Origin: Tritrichomonas musculus
Taxonomy: Eukaryota; Parabasalia; Tritrichomonadida; Tritrichomonadidae
Direction: 5' to 3'
Assembly (NCBI GenBank): GCA_039105265.1
Contig: JAPFFF010000009.1
Span: forward strand, 868,001 to 932,000
Length of the DNA: 64,000 nt
A model generated the notes under the pieces. It saw only the letters and a program-made list of their open reading frames with translations. It did not search any database and was not told where the DNA came from. The translations under genes were made by a program, and so were the position numbers. Positions 30,368-41,268 of this stretch are shown piece after piece (within the stretch, counting starts at the first letter, position 1; each line of letters begins with the position of its first letter).

Positions 30368-31477
30368 ATGACCTCGAAGGGTAAAACCGGAATGAAAGAA
30401 CTGATGGACATTGTCCTTGGGTTGAAGCAAGACGTGAAGCGCATGAACAGCCTCATCTCTCCACAAGGTGCTCAAAGTTTGGTCGAGAAGCACAATCATT
30501 CGAATCCGAATAGTCGATGGGCACTCAAGAAGCTCGATGTTAATGGACCTGCCGTTCTGAATAACATGCCTGATGTCAACAACGATGGCGTCCCTGATGT
30601 AATCATCGTCGACAAGAACAACAACCCAGTCTACGCGAACGGATACACAACAGTCCAATCCGACTGGCCAAACACTTTGGCATACCATTCAACATATTCC
30701 GACAAAGCATCTCGTGCTGAATATAAGCGACGACATGACGGTAAAGCCATCACGAAACGTGGCTTCATCAATGACACATTGGGTGTCACCTACTTTGACT
30801 ACGATAGTGCACAACATCCTGAGCAAATCCGTCAAGTAGGTACCGTCATCGGAACTAACCTTTCTCAGACTCCTCAATGGTACCAGAACGTATTGGAGAA
30901 CCCCAAGAGTGGCTATCGAATGAAGAAGCCTCGTAAACAATCCGCTTACGAGATGTTCAACAAGTACGTCTTCACTGATGCCTTCAATGCTGCTATCGCT
31001 CAGATCGAAGATGCCCATCACACCACCATTCCTGGGCAACATAAGATGGTCCTCCATTCGAAGTTATGCGGTAGTTACTGGAAGTCTCAGATCAAAGCCG
31101 CATTGAATCTCCCAGACGATATTCCTGATGACCAATTCGACAAGATCAAGCGTAAGAAGAACTCACAACCAAGCATTGAAAACAAGGTCTATTCATTAAT
31201 GCTCGCCCACAGAGACAACAGTAACACACACGCATACGATACACTGTATTATCGTCTCATCAGGGATATATGCCAAATCTTGAACCTTCAATTGACTCCC
31301 GCTCTTCAACCACCTGCCAACTACCCTGACCCTGATAGTCTTGATGGTCACGCAGCTTCGTTTATGGGACCATCCTCTTGGGCAGCTCCACCATCATCAG
31401 TAGCATCTGCTTGGGCAGCTCCACATTCATCACCAGAAGCAGTTCCAGTAGACGATGGAGAAGCTTTCTTGGAGTAA
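30368..31477 (+). CDS. virus-like element protein, possible minor virion component
   Basis: 369 residues from the ATG that follows the upstream motif; a longer reading from a GTG inside the inverted repeat is less likely. A helical N-terminus is followed by DVNNDGVPDVIIVDKN (about 79-94), an EF-hand-like acidic loop, and then VYANGYTT. The middle is rich in Tyr, Arg and Lys, and the C-terminus is Ala/Ser/Pro-rich with repeated SSWAAP/SAWAAP. It lies directly upstream of the ATPase region. I do not recognise a named family with certainty; a structural role is inferred from context only. Confidence 0.6.
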   Translation: MTSKGKTGMKELMDIVLGLKQDVKRMNSLISPQGAQSLVEKHNHSNPNSRWALKKLDVNGPAVLNNMPDVNNDGVPDVIIVDKNNNPVYANGYTTVQSDWPNTLAYHSTYSDKASRAEYKRRHDGKAITKRGFINDTLGVTYFDYDSAQHPEQIRQVGTVIGTNLSQTPQWYQNVLENPKSGYRMKKPRKQSAYEMFNKYVFTDAFNAAIAQIEDAHHTTIPGQHKMVLHSKLCGSYWKSQIKAALNLPDDIPDDQFDKIKRKKNSQPSIENKVYSLMLAHRDNSNTHAYDTLYYRLIRDICQILNLQLTPALQPPANYPDPDSLDGHAASFMGPSSWAAPPSSVASAWAAPHSSPEAVPVDDGEAFLE

Positions 31478-31526
31478 GCTGATGAACCACCCACTAGACG
31501 ATACCTATTTTTATGGCACAGAAACC

Positions 31527-32378
31527 ATGAGTACATCTCTGTCAGACATCGTTAAAGACAAGGTCCATGAGGTACTGTCCACTAAGAAGAACGACATGAG
31601 TGGAGCCTTCATAGACAAGGTTCATCCAGAGATCAACGTTAGATACAACTCCGTTAACGTCATTGTCGGTAAGCAAGGTCAGGGGAAGACAGTCATCGCT
31701 TTGGAAGAGATCATCAAGATTGCATTAATGGATACTCATCATCTACTCGTCTACGTAACCAAAGATGGGAATGAAAGTGATCGATCCTTCCTCGCCTTGA
31801 AATCACTGATAGAACCTCGTTTACCGATCATCACCATCAGTGAATCATCAGCGGAAGCAACCATAGAGAAGCTCATTAAAGCCAAGAACGAGTACTATGC
31901 CATCACGAACAACCATCTCGAAGACAAACTAGACGACCCCTAACTCAACATCACCCCAAAAGAGATCCATGACCTCTTCGATACCCTCCACATCGATGAC
32001 TTCCATCGGAAGTACCTCCATACACTCGTCCTCTTTGATGACATCAGTAACAGCAAGCTCTTCACGAATGAGACATCGTACTTCTCTCAGTTACTCCGTC
32101 GTTGTCGACACACCAACATGACCTTCTTTCTATTGATTCAGGGATGGAAGGGCCTGAAGCCGCACATCAAGAACGAGATCACCACGTTGATGATATTCCC
32201 CTGTTTCAACAAACAACAACTGAGGTACATCTATAGTCAGTCCGCATCGAATCTCTGTTTCGACGACTTCTACGAAAAATATGAGCAGATCATGTCGTTG
32301 AAGACCAACTATCCCGACTCCCATCCATATATGGTCATTCAGGTCGTTGACGGTGGCGAGACGTTCATTCAGGTATGA
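31527..32378 (+). pseudogene. A32-like genome-packaging ATPase region, broken
   Basis: The region shows a P-loop of the kind found in FtsK/HerA-type viral packaging ATPases (VGKQGQGKT), a Walker-B-like LVLFDD strand, and downstream segments typical of the A32 family (RHTNMTFFLLIQGW). Such ATPases push DNA into capsids in Polintons, PLVs and giant viruses. The region looks broken (about one break). The upstream motif stands about 20 bases before its ATG. Confidence 0.75.
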
Positions 32379-32712
32379 GTTGATTGAAGTAGTCTTGTAT
32401 CGACTGCAACGCCAACTTGATGTTTTTGATGTCGTCACTCATCTCGGATATCTCGTTCTCGATAGCCATGAATCTCTGTTCCGTCTCCGAGTCATCTTCT
32501 TTGGGTTTCGTCGCTTTCGGGGCTTTCTTGAGTGATAGTACACCTTTGATTCTCGTGACACGATATCCGTTGATGTGGTACATCTTGTTGAGCTTGTGGG
32601 TGGTTAGCTTGTCCATCTCTTCTTGATGGGATTTGTACCATGAGTCGAAGTCGTTAGGGGTGTCGAACTCTTTGAGGTAGTGCGTGATGGGCTCAATTAC
32701 TTTGACGTCCAT
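32365..32712 (-). CDS. small virus-like element protein with C-terminal coiled coil
   Basis: 115 residues from the ATG that follows TATTTTTGTG. It has a helical N-terminus, a basic segment VTRIKGVLSLKKAPKATKPK (about 52-71), then an acidic linker and a likely coiled coil to the end. It converges on the ATPase region, with a few bases of overlap. It might bind DNA or capsid; the family is not recognised. Confidence 0.55.
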   Translation of the reverse strand: MDVKVIEPITHYLKEFDTPNDFDSWYKSHQEEMDKLTTHKLNKMYHINGYRVTRIKGVLSLKKAPKATKPKEDDSETEQRFMAIENEISEMSDDIKNIKLALQSIQDYFNQLIPE

Positions 32713-32838
32713 GTTTGAGTCAACACAAAAATAGGTAAACCTTATCGATCGATTCCGAAACAGATCAATCATTAACGAACTCATTCAATCACCTCCGAAA
32801 TGGGTGTGCCCGAAATCACGCGGACCCGAAATCACCTC

Positions 32839-33159
32839 TTACCTTGGATGGATAAGACGGTTGCCGAGGCTTCGTTCATGAGCTATCCAGTCATCAATCG
32901 CTGAACGCCCATTCGTTTTGATGTAGTTGTCGACCTTGTCTGATATCGAGACTGCTTTATCACCAGCCATTCCAGTGACTTTGCTTGCGACACCAATAGC
33001 GTTACCAACCTTTCCACCGATTGCGTTACCGATGGTTCCCAATATGGGTGCTACCGTGTTCTTGACGACCTTACCGACTTTCTTGGCGATGGGAACTACT
33101 TTCTTGATCCCATCTACGATCTTCTTCCCGAGTTTTTTGAACCAGGTTCCGAATGCCAT
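32839..33159 (-). CDS. small amphipathic virus-like element protein
   Basis: 106 residues from the ATG 3' of TTTTTTGTATC. The N-terminal half is a run of Lys- and Val/Ile-rich amphipathic helix (WFKKLGKKIVDGIKK), followed by a Gly/Ala-rich segment (GNAIGGKVGNAIG). This composition resembles membrane-active inner capsid proteins such as adenovirus protein VI, but only by character, not by alignment. It is divergently arranged with the capsid gene, their start codons being about 80 bases apart. Confidence 0.55.
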   Translation of the reverse strand: MAFGTWFKKLGKKIVDGIKKVVPIAKKVGKVVKNTVAPILGTIGNAIGGKVGNAIGVASKVTGMAGDKAVSISDKVDNYIKTNGRSAIDDWIAHERSLGNRLIHPR

Positions 33160-33237
33160 GTTTGTGGTGATACAAAAAAGTGATTTCAACGAGGTTAGAA
33201 CCCCATCGACAGTTCCGATTTTTTAGTGACAACCCAA

Positions 33238-34959
33238 ATGACCTACCAGAACGCTCAATTCAAGAACTCCGGCAATGACGAGGGAGATGTCCTCGACTTC
33301 TTCAACGATACTCTCCGTAACCTCGTCCAAAAGAACGGAGGTGACAACACATTCTCTTTCGTTACCGAAGAGTTCCTCAACAAAGATGCTCCAATGCCAG
33401 TCGGTACCAAAACTCGCTTGAAGCTCACTCACTCAGGTCACACCATCAGCCAAATCGAGAAGGGATTCATCAACGCCACAGTCGAATTCAAGGTCAAGTT
33501 CCAGAACAACATCGCTGCTGACGCCATCTCTAAGGTCGATACAGAAGGGTTGAACCTCATCTTCGTCGGCTTCAAGAACTCCGTTGAATTCATCGAAGAC
33601 TGTAGATTCTGGGTGAACGGCAAGCTCATCGATACCTATCGCCAAGACGAACTCATCCGCGAATCATTCGCCTACAACTCCATCAAAGCACGTGACGCTA
33701 AAGCAGCCAACCCTCATGCACACTCCATCTGGGAGAACGTTATGAACTACATGCCATGCAAGTGCGGTGTCTACATCCCATTAGCCAAGTTCGAAGGTGG
33801 AGCACCCGTTGACGTCAAACTCGATCTCATCATCCCATTCACAGACCAACTCGCACTCCAAGCCTGGCGCCTCTATCCTAACCGAATCCTCGGTGAAGTA
33901 GAAGAAGAGATCAGAACCTCTTTAGATGCCCTCGTTTGGTGCCAAATCGATCCCAAAGCCGTTGCTGATGTACTCAAATTCATGAACTACGATGCCACCA
34001 AAGAGTACAGTTCACCATGGATACTCCCTATCACAGCTCACTTCACACAGATTGGAATGCCAGCGAAGATCGTTCACGCAGTCACCGAGAAACCACTCAA
34101 CACAGCAGTAGCTGACGCGAGCATTGACTTCAAAGCATCCTCCATCAACGACGCCAAAGAGAACCACTGGACCGTCAAGTTCAATACCCTTCAGCTATAC
34201 AACAACGGTGAGATCAAGATAGCGAGAACCAACTGTGCTGGATTCGGTGTCAAACCAAACGTCATCGAGGGATTGTACGAAGCACTTAAGACCCCAATCA
34301 TCGTCCCTGCACAAGAACTCACTCGCGAGATCTTCGAAGGTACTGCCAAAGCTGAGGGATTAGACGTCTCGAAATCCATTCCACTCCGAAACGCCACAAA
34401 CATCACACTCATGTTTCCACGTCATCCAGGGGATATCACATGCTTCCAGAACATCATGTACCAACACTGTCAGCTCACCGTCAACAAGAGACAATACCCA
34501 GATACCGAATTCGAAACAACTCATGATGGTAGATTCGTTCAACATCAACTCATCGCGAATGAACTCGACGGATGCATCGAAGCCACTGACGAATTAGTCC
34601 GCTCGTTCTCTCTTGCCCTCAACGATGAAGTTACTGGAAAGAGGTACAAAGCCACATCAGCCGCGGATAACACATCATTCGGAATCAACTTCCAACTCGA
34701 ACGCGGCAATGCTGGATACGTCTTTGATGGTATCGATACTGGATGCCACTCCATCACAGTCAACTTCAAGGGACAACCAATCCACAAAGGTGAAGACGAT
34801 ACATACTTCTACCCAGATGTTCTCGATAACGGAACCGTCGTCAGAGATGTTCATCCACCCGCTCCCGAGATGTGGATCTGCAGCGATACTTACTGGACAT
34901 GGTCAATAGATGGTGGTGTTCGATACCACGCTAGAGGTGTCCCAGCAGGTTACGAGTAA
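33238..34959 (+). CDS. major capsid-like protein (double jelly-roll type)
   Basis: 573 residues from the ATG preceded by ATTTTTTAGTG. Length, strand-rich composition and position next to a packaging ATPase and small capsid-type genes fit the double jelly-roll major capsid protein of Polintons and PLVs. Segments such as ATVEFKVKFQN near residue 75 and FVGFKNSVEFIEDCRFWVNG (about 106-125) are typical of strands and loops in that fold. The frame looks whole. The identification rests on context and general character; profile comparison would settle it. Confidence 0.72.
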   Translation: MTYQNAQFKNSGNDEGDVLDFFNDTLRNLVQKNGGDNTFSFVTEEFLNKDAPMPVGTKTRLKLTHSGHTISQIEKGFINATVEFKVKFQNNIAADAISKVDTEGLNLIFVGFKNSVEFIEDCRFWVNGKLIDTYRQDELIRESFAYNSIKARDAKAANPHAHSIWENVMNYMPCKCGVYIPLAKFEGGAPVDVKLDLIIPFTDQLALQAWRLYPNRILGEVEEEIRTSLDALVWCQIDPKAVADVLKFMNYDATKEYSSPWILPITAHFTQIGMPAKIVHAVTEKPLNTAVADASIDFKASSINDAKENHWTVKFNTLQLYNNGEIKIARTNCAGFGVKPNVIEGLYEALKTPIIVPAQELTREIFEGTAKAEGLDVSKSIPLRNATNITLMFPRHPGDITCFQNIMYQHCQLTVNKRQYPDTEFETTHDGRFVQHQLIANELDGCIEATDELVRSFSLALNDEVTGKRYKATSAADNTSFGINFQLERGNAGYVFDGIDTGCHSITVNFKGQPIHKGEDDTYFYPDVLDNGTVVRDVHPPAPEMWICSDTYWTWSIDGGVRYHARGVPAGYE

Positions 34960-35012
34960 AGGGATCATTCACCGAGGTGCTGTTGCTGACTATTTTTACC
35001 GAAATCAAATCC

Positions 35013-35516
35013 ATGACGACATACTCTCAGCGAGTCTTCCACAACGTACCCTTCCCCAATCGAATATCCTACAACATTGATCCGTATCGAGGTGATGCTC
35101 ACGATGAATATGAAGACCTCAACGGTGACGGAGTCGTTGACGATTACGAGAGACAGATGCAGAACATCCAATCCACTGAACCAACAACCAAGACGTACTT
35201 CATCACCAGAGACTACGACAACATACTACCACCAGAGTTCGTCAACTCATCGAATGATCGCTACATAGCGTTTCAGTACTGCAGAGCCACTTGTAAGCAC
35301 TACCTCGATGGTGAAACCGAAGTCCATTGCTCCTTCGTTCCCCGTGATGAGTACTGTGATTCGCTTGTGTGGTACGCCAATCTAGTTCCCCCTGACGACA
35401 ACCGCAAATACGAGATCATCTCACGAAAGAACTCCTTCAAGGTATGGTTCACAGACGCGGAGGGTCATGAGATCAAGCCCGACAACTTCACCCTCTTCCT
35501 GAAACTCGAGTACTGA
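35013..35516 (+). CDS. virus-like element protein with EF-hand-like loop, possible penton
   Basis: 167 residues from the ATG that follows TATTTTTACCG. It contains DLNGDGVVDDYE (about 32-43), a good match to a calcium-binding loop, then a strand-rich part with CRATCKHYLDGETEVHCSFV. Being right after the capsid gene and of this length, it could be the single jelly-roll penton (minor capsid) protein. That is inference. Confidence 0.55.
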   Translation: MTTYSQRVFHNVPFPNRISYNIDPYRGDAHDEYEDLNGDGVVDDYERQMQNIQSTEPTTKTYFITRDYDNILPPEFVNSSNDRYIAFQYCRATCKHYLDGETEVHCSFVPRDEYCDSLVWYANLVPPDDNRKYEIISRKNSFKVWFTDAEGHEIKPDNFTLFLKLEY

Positions 35517-35535
35517 GACCCCCCACATCCTATTT

Positions 35536-35739
35536 TTAGTCGAAATCAAATGACCGGTATATTAATATCTCTTTGGTGACAATCCCTGTGATACCAAGTC
35601 TACGCTTGACTGTTTCCCATGATTCGTTGGTGACATCGTTGGGGATGTCCAGCATACGAGCTAATCGTTTTAGAGCGGCATACTTGACTACGTTTACGTC
35701 ATCGATTTCGACTGATTGATCGTAGTTCATTTCTTTCAT
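35536..35739 (-). CDS. very small frame at the right end of the virus-like element
   Basis: 67 residues from an ATG that follows a T-rich stretch. It is acidic at its start and ends YRSFDFD. It contains a helix-rich middle (KYAALKRLARMLDIPNDV) that might form a small helix-turn-helix. Its end overlaps an upstream-type motif on the other strand. It is weak as a gene call. Confidence 0.35.
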   Translation of the reverse strand: MKEMNYDQSVEIDDVNVVKYAALKRLARMLDIPNDVTNESWETVKRRLGITGIVTKEILIYRSFDFD

Positions 35740-35779
35740 GGGTGTTAAAAAATTTATGACCCATAAGCCATCACCCCTC

Positions 35780-36286
35780 ACGAGATCACCCCCACATGCA
35801 CACCCCTCACGAGATCACCCATCCACGTACATCCACACTCACCCACCCCACTATTTATCGCTCATGAGGTATAAACAATATCTGGGGGTCGTCCATTTCA
35901 CCCACTAACGAGACTCTTTACCGGGCATAACCACCACGAAAATCGTCACGGGATGGTCACAAACGAGGATCTCTCACGAGCACTGTAACTACCCATTTAA
36001 GGGCCATTTTCGACCATTTTCGTATCTGGGGGTCGTCCATTTCGAGCACCGTAACTAGACCCTCTGAGTGTGCGATTCACGCAAGAAATACACGATGGAC
36101 ATGTCACGCGAGGAATTTCCGATAGGTATAACTCGTCGGAGTGCTGAAAACAGCCCATTTAAGGCCCATTTGGGGCTCTTTTTGGGACTTTTCGAAAACG
36201 CGTTTCCATGCTCGTAACTACCCATTTAAGGGCCATTTTCGACCATTTTCGTATCTGGGGGTCCTACGCGCCACCCCTACACTACT
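35780..36286 (-). repeat. right inverted repeat of the virus-like element
   Basis: Reverse complement of 29829-30335, the same length. I noticed no difference between the arms by eye. Confidence 0.9.
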
Positions 36287-36291
36287 ATAAA

Positions 36292-38258
36292 ATCAGAATT
36301 TTATATTAACATTAAAGTGTCATTTTACACCATCAAAAGAATGATCAAAGAAATAACAAAGTTTTAATAATTCATTAGCAATAATAAATGAATAAAAATT
36401 ATTTCTACTTTATATTCATGCTTTTTTTATTTTAATTGATTAAATTTTTGAAGATAAAAGTATTTCTCAAATAAAAAAATTAACGGAAAATTACATATGT
36501 ATTTGCATATTTATATTCTATCGTCCTGTGTAATTACATTGTATATACAAAAAGTAAAGATTAGAACGAATAAATATTAAAAAAAAATAATTAATAGCAT
36601 AATTTCCAGGGATGGCTACCGAGATCAGTTTTTACCGTTTACCGGAATGCTACTGGTAAGCAGTAAATACTGGTATTTTTTTTGGAGTATTAAGTATGTA
36701 CCGGTAAATACGTTTAAAATAACCGCCAGTAAAAATTTCATACCAATTTTTTTCATAAATGTAGTAAAATGTATTTTTTTATGATTACTGGTAATTCCAT
36801 TTTGATATAATAATTATAATTTAGAGGTATTCATGTAGAGAAATTGACGAAATATTGTAATTTTGATCATATTTTCTTTATTTTTATTTTGAAACTAAGA
36901 ATGTGCTTTAATGGATAAGAATTTTATACTCCTATTTTTGAGATATTTCTATTTTTATTTTTCTGAATAAGAATCGTTTTATAATTGAGAGGCTATATAA
37001 TTTTTTTTATATAAAAATTGATGAAATATAAATATATATATTATTTTGTTTTATTATTTATTATTGTATATATATATTAATAACTTATTAATACTTATAT
37101 GTTTAAAAAATATTTATTTTCTAGAGATACACTTGTTTATATTTTTTTTATTTTTTATAAATTTTTAACTTTTTCAGTTATTATATTTTTTATATTGAAA
37201 TAATAAACATTTTTTATCCTAGTAGTATTTTTATTAAACATTATTTTATTTTATATATATAATATATATTATATTTTATATACTATTTAAATTTTATATT
37301 TAAGTTTTACATTATATATTAAATAGATAAATTAACAAAAAAAAATGAAAAATTCAATTCAACGATGATTTTTAATTGAATTTCTAAAAAAATATGTTGC
37401 TTTGTATTGTGATTATTTTTTGGTTTTCAATATATTAAATATTAAAGTTATTTTTATAATATAGTAATTAATAATTTTACTATATAAAAAATATTTTTAA
37501 TAATATTTTTAAGAAAATGAGGAAATTTAAATTTTTCAAGAATCACTTCACAATTAACTTCACTTCACCGAAAATAATCATCTCACGTCACTAAAAAATA
37601 ATAACGTACCAAAATACGATGAAAAATAATTCAAAATAATGCAAAATATAAAATTACATTTTTCTTTAAAATGAGAGTATAGAGTAACTTATTTACATAA
37701 TAAAATTAATTTAAATATTTATTATTATTATATTGTACAATTAGTATATAATTATTTCGTAAATCAATTGAGAAATAAGTCATTTTCTTAATTTTTTAAT
37801 GAAAATTTGCATTTAAATTTATATATGGCTAATAAATTGGATATATAACAGATAATATATTTTATAAATCAAATATAAAATATTATTATTGATTTATAAT
37901 TCATAAATATTTTATTTGACTCGAGATATAGATGAAACATTATTTTTTAAATTGTTTTTAAATTCTCAACATCCATTAAAACCAATTATGGCAAATGTCA
38001 GTATTGGATATATAGAAGTAAATAATCTTAATATTTTTTCATAAGATAAAATATTCATTCAATTAAAGTAAAAATAAAAAAATCAAATAACGAGTTTTCA
38101 CTTCACATGAAGACCTCTTATAATTTTGAGTTAAAATTTTAAGCTATGACATTTAATATTTTTTTAGGCTTAAGGGACTAGTTTCCAATTTGAATTAAAA
38201 TATTCTATGTGTTCTCACAAAAAACAAAGTATTTTTTTTGACTGAAAACTATATTAAA
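36292..38258. other. gene-free AT-rich region
   Basis: About 2 kb of extremely AT-rich sequence with no usable frame. Near 36607 there is CAGGGATGGC, followed by several ACCGGTAAATAC-like words. This looks like the end of an old transposon, but no partner end was found. Confidence 0.5.
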
Positions 38259-39833
38259 TACCCGTAGTAATATCGACGTTGCAGATTTGCGCCATTTTTT
38301 ATATTTTGCATAATACAATTTTTCAAATAAATCTCAAAAAAAGAATTGTCATTTTTTCTCATTGAATTTTCAAAGAAAAATAAAATAATTTTCAAAACTA
38401 TACAAAATATTTTTTCAAAACGATCAAAATATATAATTAAGCAATTAATTTATATAATTATTTTTTATATATTTTGAAACACTAGTTCTTATTAATATCA
38501 TATATGAAATATAAACTATTTAAAAATAGGTATTTGTTAAAATAATTTAAAAAAATAAAAAATTAAAAATATAATATAATAAAATTAATAGAAAAAGTTA
38601 TAAAATTATCAATAGATTTCTATTGATTTTTATCTTATAAGGTTATTTTTTCACCATTAAATGCGGTTTGGCATGGCCATTGTTCAAATTATTTTCATCA
38701 GATAATTAATAGATCAAGATCAAATCAGTAGATCCTTATATCGAAAGATTATTTTCGCAATCAAATAACTTAATGTAACTCTCCCAAATTCATTACCAAA
38801 AATCAGAAACTTACTACGAAGAAATTATTTTTGATTATATCAACAATTCTTTATTTTTAATAGTTTTCATTCTTTTTTTATTTTACCTTTTACCTTTTTT
38901 TCTTTAGGTACTGTTTTATTTTGCTGTCTTTCTTTTTATTTTTTTAAATAATAAATATTTTTTTTCTTTTTTCTCGTTTAAAGGTTATTTATATATTCTA
39001 ACTTTTTTATTATTCCATTTATTATGCATTTTTTTTATTCTTAGATAATCTATTATGTTTTTTTGTTTTGTTTTGTTTTGTTTTAATTGGATAAAAAAAC
39101 GTGTTTTTTTCTATGAGAATTAAGAAAAATTATACAATGAGTTAACAATTTTACTCGATATTTATTAACCAAATATATTTTTTCTTATTAACTTGATTTA
39201 AACTATTTTTAAGCTATATCAAATAACAAAATGAATACAAATGCTAGTTTAGATCATAATATGATGCAGATTTCGTAATTATAATTACAAAAATCATATT
39301 TTATTAAATAAATATTATCCTTATATCTACATTAATATGAAAATCTCTAAAAACCTATAAAATTGGTAACAATATATAATAATTATGGTAACTAAGAATA
39401 TTTTATTTAAATAAACATTCCATAAAATGAATATACAAAAATATAAAACAATTACTAATTTTAATCAAAAAAAAAATAATTTGAGCAAATCAAAATTTGA
39501 CAGTACGAATAAATTATGCAAGGAAAATAAAATATGATTGTTCTTTTGTAAATACATTATATTAAATATGTGTTTTAATATTGCGAAATCAAATTTATGG
39601 AAAAAAAAAAGAATGATCTGGGCAATGATAACTAGATGAATATATTCCTTATTTGGTAACTAAGAAAACCTCTGACTTGCAGGATGAAAAAATGATTGGA
39701 CATTAAGGAAAAAGGACTTTTTTCCGAAAAAACGAGTTTTAAACGTACATAAAATATAACCATCTTTTATTTAAAACGAAAAATTGAAAGAAGAAAAAAA
39801 GAATTGTCACGATTTGAATGCAAAATAAAAAAA

Positions 39834-39930
39834 AATCTCTCAAATGGTCCACTTTTTGAACTTTTTCCTCTCAATATTCTCCAAAAATTTGTTTTGGCCG
39901 AATAAACTCAAAAAGTGAAAAAATTGAATT
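39834..39930 (+). repeat. left inner inverted repeat of the recombinase unit
   Basis: About 97 bp, from TCTCTCAAATG to GTGAAAAAATTGAATT. It matches 41168-41264 inverted, with scattered differences; the block from ATTCTCC to the inner end is nearly perfect. Confidence 0.85.
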
Positions 39931-39973
39931 AAAAACGATAAAATATGATAAAAGATTAATTTTTTATTTAATT

Positions 39974-41095
39974 TTAGAGTATATCGCTTATTTGCAAACC
40001 TGCATTGTCTTGATCTCTGTCTACGTATAAAAGATAAGCCTCGCTTTGCCATCTTCCATGAGCTTTAATGATGGCAGGATCAATATGATTCTGCGATGCC
40101 AATGTGGCACCTCCTCTCCTAAAGGAGTGCCACGAGTATTGATTTACATCTAAATTTAATTGCTTTAAAACATTATTAAGTTCTTTTCTAAGATTTTCTT
40201 CACTCATATTTACAATATAATCATCATCGTTTAAATTAGAAATAAAGTTAATAAAATTAAGTGGATGATAAACTTTTTGAGTATTATTGTATAAATAAGT
40301 TGTCACACCTTTGCCATTTTGATCTGTCTTAGAAAATCTAATGTTTATTATTAATTTGTTTTTATTTACATCATATTTAATATCTTTCTTTCTGAGATTT
40401 AATAATTCGGATATACGTAGAAAGGCATAAAACGATAATGTCATATAAAACATCATTCTTAAATTTCTGATTTCATTCATATCAGCAATCTGTAAAAAAT
40501 GTATAAAAAATTCGGGTTTAAAAGGTTTTTTAGCAAAAGGTGATGAATTTTCTTTAAAAGATCTGAGTAATCCAGCTTTAAACTGTTTGAATTCATTTGA
40601 TAATGTTAAATTTTGTAAATTATTTGTTTTAAAATAATAAGAAAAACCTGTAATATAAGACTTTAGTGTGTTTATAGCGATGTTATTTCTAGCCTGATAT
40701 GTTATAAATACTTTTAACTTTTCAAGTGTGATAGGATAAGGATTAGTACTTAGTATATTCATGACTGTTTCATAAACATGTAATGCTTTATCGTACGTGT
40801 TTTTTGATGTTTTTGCTAAAGAATTGTCACTATATTGTTGAGATTCTTGCAATAATTTTTCAAACTCGGTAAAATTTTGAGGTTGATTAACGTTCGTAGG
40901 TTGATTTGTATTATATAAAGGAAATTGATTAGGTAAATTTTGTTGAGGTTGGTTATAACTATAGTTAAATGTCTGATTTTGAAACTGAAAGTTAAACATA
41001 TTAGTTTGTTGAAAAGCATTAGAATTGAATATTGTTCCATTATTTGGAGGGTTTGTATATGGAGTTGGAAAAGTATTGTTATTTCGACCAAACAT
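39974..41095 (-). CDS. tyrosine recombinase (Crypton-like)
   Basis: 373 residues. The N-terminal ~75 residues are Asn/Gln/Phe-rich and disordered. An all-helical core-binding domain follows (about 85-170), then the catalytic domain. The full active-site set is seen: R227 (LRISEL), K256 (SKTDQNG), H323 and R326 (WHSFRRGG), H346 (HGRWQS) and the nucleophile Y357 (LLYVD). Such enzymes cut and rejoin DNA through a 3' phosphotyrosine. The gene is uninterrupted, so it may be active. No reverse transcriptase is nearby, so it is not DIRS. The intact gene inside a decayed neighbourhood suggests late arrival. Confidence 0.88.
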   Translation of the reverse strand: MFGRNNNTFPTPYTNPPNNGTIFNSNAFQQTNMFNFQFQNQTFNYSYNQPQQNLPNQFPLYNTNQPTNVNQPQNFTEFEKLLQESQQYSDNSLAKTSKNTYDKALHVYETVMNILSTNPYPITLEKLKVFITYQARNNIAINTLKSYITGFSYYFKTNNLQNLTLSNEFKQFKAGLLRSFKENSSPFAKKPFKPEFFIHFLQIADMNEIRNLRMMFYMTLSFYAFLRISELLNLRKKDIKYDVNKNKLIINIRFSKTDQNGKGVTTYLYNNTQKVYHPLNFINFISNLNDDDYIVNMSEENLRKELNNVLKQLNLDVNQYSWHSFRRGGATLASQNHIDPAIIKAHGRWQSEAYLLYVDRDQDNAGLQISDIL

Positions 41096-41167
41096 ACTAT
41101 TGGATTTTGAACAATAAATAATTGGTCGATAATTTTTATTAAAAAGTTGTTTCGCAGATCATATTTG

Positions 41168-41264
41168 ATTCAATTTTTTCACTTTTTGAGTTTATTCGGC
41201 CAAAACAAATTTTTGGAGAATATTTCAGAGGAACGTTCAAAAAGTGTACGCATTTGAGAGATTT
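41168..41264 (-). repeat. right inner inverted repeat of the recombinase unit
   Basis: Partner of 39834-39930. The recombinase start codon lies 73 bases inside it. Confidence 0.85.
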
Positions 41265-41268
41265 ACAC

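Larger units (their letters stand above)
29829..36286. mobile_element. short Polinton/PLV-type virus-like element, capsid genes only
   Basis: A 6458-bp block visibly richer in G+C than all its surroundings. It is bounded by 507-bp inverted repeats starting AGTAGTGTAGGGGTGGCGCG, with the 5-base direct repeat ATAAA on both outer sides (29824-29828, 36287-36291). It carries a major capsid-like gene, an A32-type packaging ATPase region and five smaller genes on both strands. I see no protein-primed DNA polymerase, retroviral-type integrase or adenain-type protease. Polintons are usually 15-25 kb, so this is a much shortened or helper-dependent form. The arms look identical and the target repeat is exact, so the insertion is probably young. 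One gene region looks broken (about one break); the other frames look open. Confidence 0.88.

Noticed and set aside
36607-36616. hAT-like terminus CAGGGATGGC followed by ACCGGTAAATAC-like words
   Set aside because: No inverted partner end or 8-base duplication could be found, so only one possible end is visible.
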